Of a stretch of 64,000 bases of DNA, positions 34,801 through 44,069 are shown piece after piece. The notes under the pieces were generated by a model. It did no database searches, was not told the DNA's origin, and worked only from the letters and a program-made list of their open reading frames with translations. The position numbers and the translations under genes are program-made. The DNA is from Planctomycetaceae bacterium (GTDB taxonomy: Bacteria; Planctomycetota; Planctomycetia; Planctomycetales; Planctomycetaceae): positions 1-64,000 of the forward strand of contig JAKFWA010000071.1 of the NCBI GenBank assembly GCA_021732995.1. The letters are read 5' to 3'. How positions within the stretch are numbered: the first letter of the stretch is position 1; each line of letters starts with the position of its first letter.

Positions 34801-37291
34801 CGTCGGCGTCGCTCGTGCCTTCGACGATCACCTGGTCCGTGCCTGTGCCTGATTCGGCGATCGTGATGTCGCTGCCGAATGTTCCCACCGAGGGATACGT
34901 GATCTGATACAGGTCATTGCCGTTGAGCCCGTCCAGTTCCAGACCGCCGGTGCCCATGTTCGACACATAGAACTGATCATCGTTCGAATCGCTCGTGACT
35001 GTCGCACCGTTCAGCGAGTTAATCGTGCCAGCGATCGTGGCCACGCCGCCCGCCGCGTCGGCGTTCATGCAGTCGATCTCGATGATCACGCTGCCTTGCG
35101 GAGCGTTCAGCACGGAAGTTGCGGCGAGCGTCACGTTATCGCCGGCGCACAATTCGATGTCGTTCTTGGACGACGTGATCGTGACCCCAGCTTCCACCGT
35201 GATGTTGTCCGTGTCGCCCGCAGTTTCTGTCGCCGTCAGTTCCACAGTGGTATCAGCGCTGATGTTCTCGCTGACCGTGAGCGGGCTGTGAGTAGTCAGC
35301 GAAACCTGACCGGCGGAGGAACTTACGCCCGTCATCGTGCTGATACCACCGACCGTCAGCGCGCCGGTGTTATCAATGAAGACGCCTGCGGAGCCCGCGG
35401 CTTCCAGATTGCTGACCTGAGTCTCAATCGAGTTCCCCAGTCCGATACCCGCAGTGCCGGTTAAGACTGCATTGCCAGCGGTGATGTTCATCGCCGCCGC
35501 GTTGTTGTCGATAATGCTGCCGCCGGTCACACCGATGATCACTCGCCCGCCCGTCGGGCCAGCCGTCGTTCCCGCGCTGATGGCCCCGATCTTCGCATCG
35601 CCCGTACCACCGATCAGCGTGTTGACGAAGATCGACACGGCGAACTCGGAGTCATCCGTGGTCGTGAGGGATGTGCCCGCAGCCATCACGAAGCTGTCAT
35701 TGCCCGCGCCATCGCTATTCGCATTGATACTCACCGCTGCCCCGGCATCAACCGACGCGTTCAGCGTGACTTCATTCGACGCATTGATCAGGAAATACTT
35801 CTGCGCCGTTACTTTGTTGTTCTGTACTTCAGCCGACGTCACGCCTGAAAGTTCGATCGAAGTGAATGTGCCGCCATCGAGAATCACGGGCCCGCTGTTC
35901 ACAACCAGCAGTCCTTCGTTGACGATATTCGTGGCCTTCGTGTTCTTGATCGTGGTCGTTCCGGAGATATTCCCGAGAGTAATGCCGGACGTGAAGTTGT
36001 CGGACGCATCGCTGTCGGTAATCGTCACATTTGTCGCGCCCGATACGATGATGCCGTGGTCCACATTATTCGTAGCCGCCACGTTGGTGATCGTCAAATC
36101 CGTGATCGATGTCGCATAAAGACCGACGCTTGCTCCCGTTACTGTGAGGTCCGAGACGTTCACAGTCGTCGCGGGCGCGTTGATGAGGAGTCTTCCGCCG
36201 GGCGCAGGCGCAGTGTCGATAACGACGTCCGCCGCGACGCCGCTGATACCATCCAGCGTCAGGTCCTTGGTGATACTGACCTGCTCCGCGTAATTACCTG
36301 CATGGACCAGCACGGAACCGCCGACTTTGGTCGCGTCCACGGCCTCCTGGATGGTGGAGAAGGCATCGAAGCCGAGTGCCGTGGCCGGGCCCATGCCATC
36401 GGGATCGCTGCCCAGAGCGAGCATCGACCAACTGTCATCGACATACGACGTCGCCGGACGCACTGACCACGCGACCGCCTGCTCCAGCAATCGGTCGCCG
36501 TCGCCAGATCGCAGATTGGCGTCGCTGTAGATGTTGCTATTAGCCGCGTAGATCGGGCCGAGATACACCGACCGCCCCAGGCCGACGTTACCAACGACGA
36601 CGCTGGCTTCATTGGTGCCGGAATTGGTATCAAAGCTCGTCGCCAGGACCGTCGCGCCGGGATCAACGCGCGGCTGAGTATCAGCACGCGGAATGGACAC
36701 GTAGCCACCCGCTCCCGACACGTTGAACGCGCCGACTCCCGCCGTCACCGGATGCACGGTCACGTTCGGAGTTACATCGGTGCCCTGAATCTCGTCGTCG
36801 AAGTCGATGGTGTTGACGGGTATAATCGCGTCAATATCCGTGTGCGCGGGCGGGGTATAGTTTCCGGCTCCGTAGATCAGCCAGCCAGCGCCCACAACAC
36901 CGCCGCCGTCTTCGACGAAGGAGCGCAAAGCGCTCTCGAAAGCTGCGAAATCCACCTGATTGTTGCCGCTGTCGCCGATCACCACGGCATCGTAGGTCTG
37001 CAGTTCCGCCAGAGTATCAACAGCGGTCGGCGCAACGAGCGTGGCATTGAAGTCGAATGTGGTGCTGTCGTTGAGCTGGTTGCGGATATAGACGAAACCG
37101 CTGTCCGCGCCGCCGCCCAGGCCCGTGCCGACCACCGCCACATTCATCGTCAGCAACTGGCGAGATTCCAGATTCTCGACCACGCCCGCGCGACCGCGAC
37201 GGGGCTTAAGCCAGTGGGAGCGACGTGAAGTATCAACTTTGGCGCGGGGTGCTTTGCCAAACAGACGACGCAGGCCCAGAGAGAGACGCAT
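31811..37291 (-). CDS. Giant secreted surface protein, LEPR-XLL type
   Basis: An 1826-residue protein from ATG 37291; the open frame extends to 37480 but without good coding signal. The N-terminus is basic and carries ENLESRQLL, fitting the LExRxLL signal of the planctomycete LEPR-XLL family. Order: a glutamine-amidotransferase-like domain (to ~280), right-handed beta-helix/adhesin repeats rich in Thr, Asn and Gly (~300-900), then three copies of a ~270-residue module, each beginning with KFDFN or QFDFN and containing SPTQA or SPTAA, GYGW, RDGH and VNGI. The C-terminus has a zincin-like VLAHEYGHILGRHD motif. Probably exported and cell-surface or extracellular; protease activity is unproven. 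Confidence 0.85.
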   Translation of the reverse strand: MRLSLGLRRLFGKAPRAKVDTSRRSHWLKPRRGRAGVVENLESRQLLTMNVAVVGTGLGGGADSGFVYIRNQLNDSTTFDFNATLVAPTAVDTLAELQTYDAVVIGDSGNNQVDFAAFESALRSFVEDGGGVVGAGWLIYGAGNYTPPAHTDIDAIIPVNTIDFDDEIQGTDVTPNVTVHPVTAGVGAFNVSGAGGYVSIPRADTQPRVDPGATVLATSFDTNSGTNEASVVVGNVGLGRSVYLGPIYAANSNIYSDANLRSGDGDRLLEQAVAWSVRPATSYVDDSWSMLALGSDPDGMGPATALGFDAFSTIQEAVDATKVGGSVLVHAGNYAEQVSITKDLTLDGISGVAADVVIDTAPAPGGRLLINAPATTVNVSDLTVTGASVGLYATSITDLTITNVAATNNVDHGIIVSGATNVTITDSDASDNFTSGITLGNISGTTTIKNTKATNIVNEGLLVVNSGPVILDGGTFTSIELSGVTSAEVQNNKVTAQKYFLINASNEVTLNASVDAGAAVSINANSDGAGNDSFVMAAGTSLTTTDDSEFAVSIFVNTLIGGTGDAKIGAISAGTTAGPTGGRVIIGVTGGSIIDNNAAAMNITAGNAVLTGTAGIGLGNSIETQVSNLEAAGSAGVFIDNTGALTVGGISTMTGVSSSAGQVSLTTHSPLTVSENISADTTVELTATETAGDTDNITVEAGVTITSSKNDIELCAGDNVTLAATSVLNAPQGSVIIEIDCMNADAAGGVATIAGTINSLNGATVTSDSNDDQFYVSNMGTGGLELDGLNGNDLYQITYPSVGTFGSDITIAESGTGTDQVIVEGTSDADEIFITTEDPPSTATTEEVSRGSLGSEKIIIPDTVESLLVRTFEGSDLIHAQPSMLFPITIDAGDPCIGALIPPDQGDVLDFEPFGNEISFDPYTATISTAGGNPDPYFGVTVLNFENIEFNPLGTGGLQQFDFNNFNTAGSVLPSPTQAGYTSVLPNTLYSGGLGYGWQTAVQGFERNDGFYGNSFADLVRDGHSFGTSATFTADVPTAGYYYISVMYGSPYSDITGMSVKNGDSGTTLASGLTSLAGSSVHREFLVYVPDTSLDLTFVNSSINPKIFAVNGVSIRPADIMTVGVCPPAPLTADGVTVDSFPIAGATPNTLITIGTSAGTIMNPDVDDELAGIQILTNGAGEATLLIRRPFNAVTAIVTFAAVDGSIDGFSSLQYVLPDGRKFDFNHKNSSASSSASPTQAPVASGMNPDGFIGVLPSMLYGSTTSFGWLQSPYSFDQGIKTDSNGTPIPDPDPLYDLRRDGAHDLTARTFRVELPNGDYQATVTLGWDRDVDQVSVLVNGATKASGIAVDAGDNETVTFMFSVVNGIADFTFTDLGGSSPIWAVNGIEIDSVSAVSPITFTPNIGNVPADGMTIVTVNATSGMAAGQQVTVSTTVGTVVSADVNASVDGVQVLTGPGGAIAFDVLAPTQSGTPTLRAVSLDGAHDGSITSAAFLSFGLSDARRFDFNHPYVLGGVGQSPTAAGAIGVLRSDTTPLVDGYGWVTSPNSADVGVPNVHDQGGSNTYNKLTTDLYRDYASGHTSLGSRTFQVQVAAATDYDVRVYIGAQNMDQAVTVTVEGVAGSQSLSTNAKQFGTLLFTAADDANNDGLLSITFISAGGISPFWAVNGVDIAETSGSLPVEAPLVTSTPGTGDGVGPLTPTDLAPVQAFALTAWASTGLTQSELDVLSSTLIIIRDLGNTNGALGMVDGLGRIIIDDDGAGQGWSTDLTGPASNRVDLATVLAHEYGHILGRHDLDPQVYSDDLMSALLGLGERHDVVDGVSGFFN

Positions 37292-37699
37292 GATGCACAA
37301 ATATGGGTCCGACGCCGCTGCTCCTGCGAACGTCGAGCCCGCCCATGTAACTTCGGTGTGAGGGATTGGCCCGCACTGGATCAATCCGCGGACGTGCCGA
37401 CGCAATTGCTGATGTACCAGACAATCGCACTCGTCACGATCGCAGGATCTGACGCCTCTTCCGAGCGGTGTAGCCGTCACCGTGATGCTCTGAAGGCGCG
37501 TCGGACCGCAGTGCCTAATGACTCAGGTTGGACTGTGACGGTTGTGCGGATGCGTTGCGAAAACGATTCAACCCAATTGGCGAGCTATTCCGGGAGTGCC
37601 GTCGGGAAGTTCCGAATGTCGCCAGTGTCTGGAGCGCCATGAATGACAGGTTTCGCGCTATTCGCGTCAGCGAATGAGATCGGCAGCGGCATTAAGAAG

Positions 37700-37773
37700 T
37701 AGTAGGCACATTCCATGTGCCGTGACCCTCTGGAAAATACCACCAGGCGGACGGCACATGGAGTGTGCCTGCT
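37700..37773. repeat. Palindrome, GTAGGCACATTCCATGTGCC family
   Basis: GTAGGCACATTCCATGTGCC and the inverse GGCACATGGAGTGTGCCTGC surround a 30-base loop. Related repeats lie at 44998-45136 and, more distantly, 10943. It sits at the 3' end of the S9 peptidase gene. The remaining bases of the gap 37292-37777 show no gene. Confidence 0.65.
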
Positions 37774-37777
37774 ACTT

Positions 37778-39829
37778 TTACTTTGCAGTCTCCACATCGT
37801 GCTTCGCGAACCAGGCGAGGACGCGCTGCAGCACGTCGGCCTGATGCATCGGCTGTTTGATGGGGTGTCCTTCGTCGGGATAGATCACCATCTGGGTCTC
37901 AACGCCCGCTGACTTCAGGGCGCGGTAGAACGCTCGACCCATTGGCAGCGGGCAGCGTCGATCGTTCGCGGCGTGCAGTATCAACGTCGGCGTTGTGACC
38001 TTCGCCACGTGAGTCAGGGGGCTGTGATCGCTGATCTTCTGCGGCACTTCCCAAGGCAAGCCACCGAACTCCCATTCGGTCCAGCTTTGAATGTCGGTCA
38101 GAGCCCACATCATGTTGAGATCCGTGACCGCGTTCTGCGGTACGGCCGCCCGGAATTGCTGCGTCTGCGTGATCAGCGAGCAGGTCGTATAACCTCCATA
38201 GCTGATGCCGTAGACAAACTGCCGCTTCGGATCGACTTGCCCTGCATGCACCAGGTGATCAATGCCGGTCAGGATGTCGCGCATATCGCTGCCGCCGAAG
38301 TCGTAGCGGTCGGCATCAATGAAACGCTGTCCGTAACCCGCGCTGCCGCGAAAGTTCGGCTGAAATACGGCGTAACCGTTCGCGGCCAGCACCTGCACCG
38401 TGAAATCAAACCCGAGCTGCGAACGGCTGTGCGGGCCGCCATGCGGGTAGAGCACCATTTTGAACGGAGCCTTCGCGCCGGGCGTTGTCGGCCGGGTGAA
38501 GATGCCTTCGATGTCCATGCCGTCAAAACTCTTCCAGTTGATGACCTCGCCCTTCGCGATGATCCGGTTCTTGAGGAACTCATCCGCCTGTGGAGTGAGT
38601 TTGGTACGCGCCGCAGCCAGCTTCGTCTGCGCAGGGCTGTGAGTTCCGCTCTTCGACTCGTCCAGCGCGGCCGGGCCGTCACCGAAGTCGACCACTTGAG
38701 TCTTCATGCCCGTCCGATACGGGGCATTGAACGAGATGCGGTCTTCGTTCACCCAGCAATCGCGCGGCAGCGGAAACGCGGGGGGCAAGTGCGGCGGACG
38801 ATCGGCCTGCTCGCCATGATGATTGAAGATCACGCGCCGGCTGCGTAGCGGAGAATTCAGATCCAGCACAACGAGGTTGAAGACGTCTGCGTGGGACCCT
38901 TTGCGGGGGACGCTCAGATACGCGAGCCGTTTGCCATCCGGCGAGACGCGCGGCGAAACATCAGGCCCGACGTCGTTCGTCAACTGGCTGCGAGTCACAT
39001 CGCCGGAACTGCTCACGTCCAGCCGCCACAAATCAAAATTCTTGTTGATGCTGTAGCGCACGGATTCGCGGTCAGTACTCAGGTTCGAGTGCACAACCAG
39101 TGACTTGCCGTCCGGCAACCACTGCGGGTCGCCAAACCAGGCGTCGTCTTCCTGAGTGACTCGCAACACGCGGGCGGCGGCGACGTCCGTCGGCTGATCA
39201 GCCAGGTCCGCAATCCACACTTGAGCCGGCCGGTAACCTTCATAGCCCTCGCCCTGATCCTCGCGCACCACCTGCACGTTGTTGGCACGCTCTTCCGGAG
39301 TTCGCGGGTCAACGCCGTCGTCGGCAACAAAGACCAGCCGTCGCCCGTCCGGGGAAAAGCTGATGTTGCCATAAAACGGATCACTGAAGACGCGACCATA
39401 GGGCTTGTTCCTGCCGGCCAGCGGGATGGCCGGGCCACCTTTCGCGGGCATCAGCCAGATGTCCGTCGCGGTGTCGGAATACGGCGGCACGGGCTCAACA
39501 GCGGGTTGTCCGACCGCGAAGGGCCGCGTCGATAGAAAGACGATCCACTTGCCATCCGGCGAAAGCAGTGGCTGCCGCGCATCGGGCTCACCGTCTTCCA
39601 GAGGCCGACGCTTCGAGGCGTCACCATCGACTCGCCACAACGAGAACCGCACGGTGCGCGACGAGCGTTCGTTCCAGCGCCGCGCGTAGACGGCACTCTG
39701 ATTATCTGGAGCGACCACCAGTCCGGTCGGCGCGTCGAAGCGATAGAGGTCATCAATCGAGATCAATGACGGTTCGGCGGCGTGCGTCGAGAGAGCACTC
39801 AGCAGCCAGACGACACTGGCGAATAGCAT
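37778..39829 (-). CDS. S9 family prolyl oligopeptidase-like peptidase, exported
   Basis: A 683-residue protein from ATG 39829, with a signal peptide (MLFASVVWLLSALSTHAAEP). An N-terminal beta-propeller (WDLY, YSDTATDIWLMPAKGG, repeated DGKWIVF and DGRRLVF strands) is followed by an alpha/beta hydrolase domain. The catalytic triad is intact: Ser in YGISYGGYTTCSL (~543), Asp in AANDRRCPL (~623) and His in PDEGHPIKQP (~655). Family members cleave peptides or acylated amino acids; this one is likely periplasmic. It is read convergently to nothing and next to the kinase gene. Confidence 0.92.
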   Translation of the reverse strand: MLFASVVWLLSALSTHAAEPSLISIDDLYRFDAPTGLVVAPDNQSAVYARRWNERSSRTVRFSLWRVDGDASKRRPLEDGEPDARQPLLSPDGKWIVFLSTRPFAVGQPAVEPVPPYSDTATDIWLMPAKGGPAIPLAGRNKPYGRVFSDPFYGNISFSPDGRRLVFVADDGVDPRTPEERANNVQVVREDQGEGYEGYRPAQVWIADLADQPTDVAAARVLRVTQEDDAWFGDPQWLPDGKSLVVHSNLSTDRESVRYSINKNFDLWRLDVSSSGDVTRSQLTNDVGPDVSPRVSPDGKRLAYLSVPRKGSHADVFNLVVLDLNSPLRSRRVIFNHHGEQADRPPHLPPAFPLPRDCWVNEDRISFNAPYRTGMKTQVVDFGDGPAALDESKSGTHSPAQTKLAAARTKLTPQADEFLKNRIIAKGEVINWKSFDGMDIEGIFTRPTTPGAKAPFKMVLYPHGGPHSRSQLGFDFTVQVLAANGYAVFQPNFRGSAGYGQRFIDADRYDFGGSDMRDILTGIDHLVHAGQVDPKRQFVYGISYGGYTTCSLITQTQQFRAAVPQNAVTDLNMMWALTDIQSWTEWEFGGLPWEVPQKISDHSPLTHVAKVTTPTLILHAANDRRCPLPMGRAFYRALKSAGVETQMVIYPDEGHPIKQPMHQADVLQRVLAWFAKHDVETAK

Positions 39830-39968
39830 TGTGCAGCCACCTCGAACGCGACCAGGACACCGCTCGTACCGAATGAACCCGTGCATGCTACATCTCGAAT
39901 GCAGTGAGGATCAGGACCACCACCTGACTCTGACTGTAATGAGCGGCCGCGCGATTGCAGACTCAAGC

Positions 39969-41207
39969 TCAATGGGACGGCTTGTCCGGTCGAGGCGTGA
40001 TGACCAGACGGGTGGCGGTGGAGTCCAGTGAGCACGTCGAAAGGCTCGTCGAATTCGCGACGCGCCGGGCGCGTTCATCGAGCATTTTCTGGCGCTGTTG
40101 AGCGATCAGGAAACGACGATCCAGCACCGAGCGGAAGTCGAACAGCACGCGCTTCGGGTGAGCGTGCTCGGCCAGCGCCTGTGAAACATCCTTCGCCGTC
40201 ATGAAACGATCTTCGCGGTCCTTGGCGAGCATCTTGTGCAGAATGGCGGCCACAGCGTCCGGGACGTTCGGCACCAGATCGCGAATCATGCGCGGCGGCT
40301 TGCGCATCTGAGCGTCAATCTTCTCGGCTCGCGTCTTGCATTCCGGGAACATCACGTGCCCGCACAGCATGAAGTACATCGACGCGCCCAGGCTGTAGAT
40401 GTCCGCGCGACGATCCACCTGAAAGCTGTCTTCCGCCTGCTCGGGAGCGATGTAGTCCGCCGTGCCCAGACAGTCCTGACCGAAGATCATGGCCAGGGAG
40501 AATTCGTCGCCGCCGCTGGCCTGCGAAGCCACTGACAGACCGAAGTCCAGAATGCGGGCGTTGGCTTGTTCATCGACGAGAATGTTCGCCGGCTTGATGT
40601 CGCGATGCACCAGACCTTGTCGATGCGCGTGATGCAACCCGGCGGCAACGTGGCGCGTAATGTGACAAGCCATCGGCCACTGAATCGGTCCGCCCATCGC
40701 GACGAACTCATCCACGCCGACGCCCTTGAACAGGTCCATGACCATGTAATGCACATCGCCGTACAGACCAGCCGTCTGACCGATCGCGCGTGTGCGGATG
40801 ATGGCATGGTGCGACAGTCGCTTGCCGGCTTCCGCTTCCAGCCGAAAGCGAGCCAGCAGGCCGGGATCAGTTTCCGATTGCTCGCAGAGCATCTTGAGCG
40901 CGACGTCTTCGCCAGTGTTGAGGTCTTTGGCAATGTAGACCCAGCCCATACCTCCCGAACCCAGGATCTCATCAATGCGGTAGTGGTCGATGAAGAAGCC
41001 GCGGTGCCGACCTTCCAGCAACCGGCTGGCCTGCAGTCGCGTGATGTGACCGGCTTTGACCAGAGCTTTCGCGAGCGTGATGAGTTCGGTGTCTTCGTTG
41101 AAACCCAACTCGGTTAATGCCGCGTCGATCTGCTCCGCATTGAGCAACTTGCTCTGCCGCAGATGGCCGAGGAAATCAGCGGTAGTGGAGATGCCGCTTG
41201 CGGTCAT
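39969..41207 (-). CDS. Serine/threonine protein kinase
   Basis: A 412-residue protein kinase from ATG 41207 (the frame starts at 41264). A helical N-terminus (DFLGHLRQSKLLNAEQIDAA, KAGHITRLQASRLLEG) typical of planctomycete kinases precedes the kinase fold: GSGGMGWVYIAKD (~84), VALKML, HRDIKPANILVDE (~200), DFGLSVA (~218) and GTADYIAPEQ (~253). The Lys, Asp and DFG residues are intact, so it should be active. No C-terminal sensor or membrane segment is present. Partners unknown. Confidence 0.92.
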   Translation of the reverse strand: MTASGISTTADFLGHLRQSKLLNAEQIDAALTELGFNEDTELITLAKALVKAGHITRLQASRLLEGRHRGFFIDHYRIDEILGSGGMGWVYIAKDLNTGEDVALKMLCEQSETDPGLLARFRLEAEAGKRLSHHAIIRTRAIGQTAGLYGDVHYMVMDLFKGVGVDEFVAMGGPIQWPMACHITRHVAAGLHHAHRQGLVHRDIKPANILVDEQANARILDFGLSVASQASGGDEFSLAMIFGQDCLGTADYIAPEQAEDSFQVDRRADIYSLGASMYFMLCGHVMFPECKTRAEKIDAQMRKPPRMIRDLVPNVPDAVAAILHKMLAKDREDRFMTAKDVSQALAEHAHPKRVLFDFRSVLDRRFLIAQQRQKMLDERARRVANSTSLSTCSLDSTATRLVITPRPDKPSH

Positions 41208-41483
41208 TGTCGAGACGTTCCTCCCGGAGTGGGGACGGCAATCGTGAGGGACTGCCAGAGACACTATCTTATCAGGACTGTTGCATCGGCTGACAATGGT
41301 GATGTGTGCTATGAATCGCGGCCGCGGGTGATTTTGTCCCGACGGACGAGTCGTTCAATACGGTTGAGATGACAGGTCTGTTGGTCGGACAGGTTGTCCG
41401 GCCTGCGTCTCGTTCCAGTTCGACTGGCGTGCTAGTTTGCCTTGCGAATTTGTGTTTGTCGCCTTCTTTTTTATCGAGTGATT
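41208..41483. other. Divergent intergenic region with a degenerate REP-like sequence
   Basis: Between the kinase gene and the reductase gene. A damaged copy of the GACAGGTTGTCC palindrome occurs at about 41370-41406. Nothing else is visible. Confidence 0.4.
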
Positions 41484-42485
41484 ATGCGAGCTGTGCAATT
41501 CGACCAGTGCGGAGACCCACAATCTGTTCTGCAAGTGCGAGAAATCGAGCGTCCGGAACCGCGTGCGGGTCAGGTCCTCGTGAAGATGCTGGCCAGCCCG
41601 GTTAACCCCTCAGACGTGTTGTACGTGCAGGGCCAGTACACGCTGGTGCCGAAGTTTCCGGCCGGTGCGGGCTTCGAAGGCACAGGGGTAGTGGAAGCGT
41701 CAGGCGGTGGACTGTTGGGCCGTTTCATGACCGGCAAGCGAGTGGCCGTGCTCAACAAACGCGGCGGCAACTGGGCTGATTACTGCGTCGTCAACGTGAA
41801 GCAGGTCATTCCGCTGAGCAGTGGCCTGAATGTCGATCAGGCCGCGACGTTCTTCGTGAATCCGGCGACCGCCTTCATCATGACGCGCCGTATCCTGAAC
41901 GTCCCGCAGGGCGAGTGGTTGCTGCAGACGGCGGCAGGTTCAACGCTGGGACGCATGGTGATCCGCCTCGGTCGCAAGTTCGGTTTCAAAACTCTCAACG
42001 TCGTGCGTCGACCGGATCAGGTGGCGGAACTGAAGCAGCTCGGAGCTGATGCTGTCATCGCGTTCGATCCATCGCGCGACAAGGAAGCGGACTTCCTCGC
42101 CCAAGTGCAGCAGCTCACGAACAACGCGGGAGTCCCCTGCGCCATCGAATGCGTCGGCGGAGCGACAGGTTCAGCCGTCGTGCGTTGTCTCGGCCAGCGC
42201 GGGCAGATGCTGGTCTATGGAACGCTGTCGGGTGAGCCCCTGAACTTCTCACCGCGCGACCTGATGACGCCCGGAGGATCGATCTCCGGCTTCTGGCTCG
42301 GGCACTACATGGAGTCGCTCAAGCTGCCGTCCAAACTGAAGCTGGTTCGCACCATCACAAAGCTCATTCAGGAAGGCGTGCTGGCCAGCGACATCGGCCA
42401 ACGCTTTACGCTGGACCAGATCCACTCTGCCATCGCCACCGCCCAACAACCCGGCCGCGGCGGCAAGGTATTAATTACGCTGTAG
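41484..42485 (+). CDS. Medium-chain reductase, enoyl-thioester reductase-like
   Basis: A 333-residue protein from ATG 41484 (the frame is open from 41442). The GroES-like domain (VLVKMLASPVNPSDVLYVQG, GFEGTGVVEASGGG) precedes a Rossmann domain (LLQTAAGSTLGRMVIRLGRK) of the MDR family. Zinc-ligand Cys and His of alcohol dehydrogenases are missing, and the NPSD motif and the overall pattern suggest a trans-2-enoyl-thioester reductase-like (MECR/ETR1) or quinone oxidoreductase-like NADPH enzyme. The substrate is not decidable from the sequence. Confidence 0.85.
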   Translation: MRAVQFDQCGDPQSVLQVREIERPEPRAGQVLVKMLASPVNPSDVLYVQGQYTLVPKFPAGAGFEGTGVVEASGGGLLGRFMTGKRVAVLNKRGGNWADYCVVNVKQVIPLSSGLNVDQAATFFVNPATAFIMTRRILNVPQGEWLLQTAAGSTLGRMVIRLGRKFGFKTLNVVRRPDQVAELKQLGADAVIAFDPSRDKEADFLAQVQQLTNNAGVPCAIECVGGATGSAVVRCLGQRGQMLVYGTLSGEPLNFSPRDLMTPGGSISGFWLGHYMESLKLPSKLKLVRTITKLIQEGVLASDIGQRFTLDQIHSAIATAQQPGRGGKVLITL

Positions 42486-42510
42486 TCGCCTGTCCGAACG
42501 GAACTGGAAA

Positions 42511-42559
42511 GTAGGCCGGACAATCTTGTCCGGCTGTCGGACAGGATTGTCCGACCTGC
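42511..42559. repeat. REP-like palindrome, copy 3
   Basis: GTAGGCCGGACAATCTTGTCC with the near-inverse GGACAGGATTGTCCGACC and almost no loop. Lies 25 bases after the reductase stop codon and may act as its transcription terminator or stabiliser. Confidence 0.75.
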
Positions 42560-42613
42560 AAGAGCTGGCAGCTCAACCCTGTTGAATCAACCACACGTGA
42601 ACCGAGTGCCCCG

Positions 42614-43165
42614 ATGTCCCTACGCCGCCTCATGCTGACCGACAAGAAGATTCGAGGCGTCCGTCGTCGCTTGCGCGGGCTCAACGATTGGTCGCTCGCA
42701 TTCTCGCTCGGGTATCCCGAGGCCAGCCTTCAGGCGGCTTGCTACTACAACTTCAAGATCCCGGTGCATCTGGGACTTGTCCAAGGCCCGCAGTCGATGC
42801 AGAAGACGCGGCGTCAGTGCGCTCAAGCCTTGATTGATGCCTGCAATCGCCTGATCCAGTCGAAGCCGGAAAGCGCCGCCGGACATCGCATCGTGGCTAC
42901 GATCAGTCTGCCGTGGATGTTCTCCAGCGAGGTTTGCATCTACACCGACCGGGATTACTTCCACAGCCACACATTGCCGTCCTCCGGCAAGTACGGCGAG
43001 ACGACTGTGATCAGCGATCGCAGTCTGGCAGCCGAATGGAATCTGGTGATTCCGCCTGGCCTGAGCGAACGCGGCTTGCTCGACAACTTCCAGGATCCCG
43101 ACGTCGAAGGTGGCCGGTCCATCAGCCAACGGTGGTACATCGGCGAGGCGGACTGGCAGGAATGA
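42614..43165 (+). CDS. DUF3916 domain protein
   Basis: A 183-residue protein from ATG 42614 that fits DUF3916 well: RRRLRGLNDWSLAFSLGYPE, YYNFKIPVHLGLVQGPQS, RRQCAQALIDACNRLI, VATISLPWMFSSEVCIYTDR and DYFHSHT. The family has no assigned function. It lies alone after the REP-like palindrome. No membrane segment or signal. Confidence 0.88.
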   Translation: MSLRRLMLTDKKIRGVRRRLRGLNDWSLAFSLGYPEASLQAACYYNFKIPVHLGLVQGPQSMQKTRRQCAQALIDACNRLIQSKPESAAGHRIVATISLPWMFSSEVCIYTDRDYFHSHTLPSSGKYGETTVISDRSLAAEWNLVIPPGLSERGLLDNFQDPDVEGGRSISQRWYIGEADWQE

Positions 43166-43230
43166 CTCAGCAGTCCAATGCTGCCAATCGGAGCCACCGG
43201 CGTCAATCGCCGCTTCGGTAGAACAGATTG

Positions 43231-43803
43231 CTAGCTTGCATTCTTTGCCGACCGTATCGATTCGACCAATCGCCGTGCGGTTTGAAATTCGGCGCGTTTA
43301 TCGACGACTGCTATAGAACCGAGCAGAAGTTTCAGCAGTTCGAGATCGGTTGTCGGGGGCAGAGCCAGTTTTCGCACCCTGCCTTTTGCCCGGATTACAA
43401 CCTGAACATGCTCTGCGGAGTACACAATGAGTTTTGATGACTCGATCTCCGAAAGATTGATACGCCACGCCGAAGTTCCGAGTGAACAAAAGATGTATTC
43501 TTCGGTGATCTTGACCTGCGTGGAAACCAGGAGCCGAACGGCAAAATGCATTCCCAGGTAGGCGAACATTGCTGGAATAAAGAGCACGGCCTTCCAGGCA
43601 ACAGCCAGTTGAATCTGCGGAAAAGCGAGTTTCGCCGCCACGCAAAGACCGACACCGATGAGCAGTGAAACGACCGTAATTCGAATGATCGGGCGAGACC
43701 CGAAAACGATGGGAACAACTTTCCTGAGTTCGTGAGCGGTGTACCAGCGCGGAACGGACCAGTTCAGTTTCCGTGAGGATTTCGTTCTGAGTTTTTCGAT
43801 CAT
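43231..43803 (-). CDS. Membrane protein with PH-like domain, hypothetical
   Basis: A 190-residue protein from ATG 43803 (the frame begins at 43851). Two membrane segments near 35-60 and 64-88 (IITVVSLLIGVGLCVAAKL, WKAVLFIPAMFAYLGMHFAV) are followed by a beta-rich C-terminus (VKITEEYIFCSLGTSAWRI, SAEHVQVVIRAKGR) reminiscent of bacterial PH-like domains. Role unknown. It is convergent to the DUF3916 gene. Confidence 0.6.
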   Translation of the reverse strand: MIEKLRTKSSRKLNWSVPRWYTAHELRKVVPIVFGSRPIIRITVVSLLIGVGLCVAAKLAFPQIQLAVAWKAVLFIPAMFAYLGMHFAVRLLVSTQVKITEEYIFCSLGTSAWRINLSEIESSKLIVYSAEHVQVVIRAKGRVRKLALPPTTDLELLKLLLGSIAVVDKRAEFQTARRLVESIRSAKNAS

Positions 43804-44069
43804 TGCGTTGCCATAACATTCTGATCGCCGTGCGTGATGACTTATTGGCAACGCTCCGAATGAGCGAACGGTTCATGAGAATCTGGGAAGTGGCCTTGTC
43901 GGCTAACACCCATTTTCAATTACCCACTCCGGAGTTGGGGCATCGCCAAGATCGATAGAGCGCAATTCCATCATGCTCGAAGCACTCTGATTCGGGCATT
44001 CAAGGCACGTTGGAAACGTGCCCCACGGCGTGCAGCAGACTGCTAATCCCCAACCCCTATCCCCTGCCA

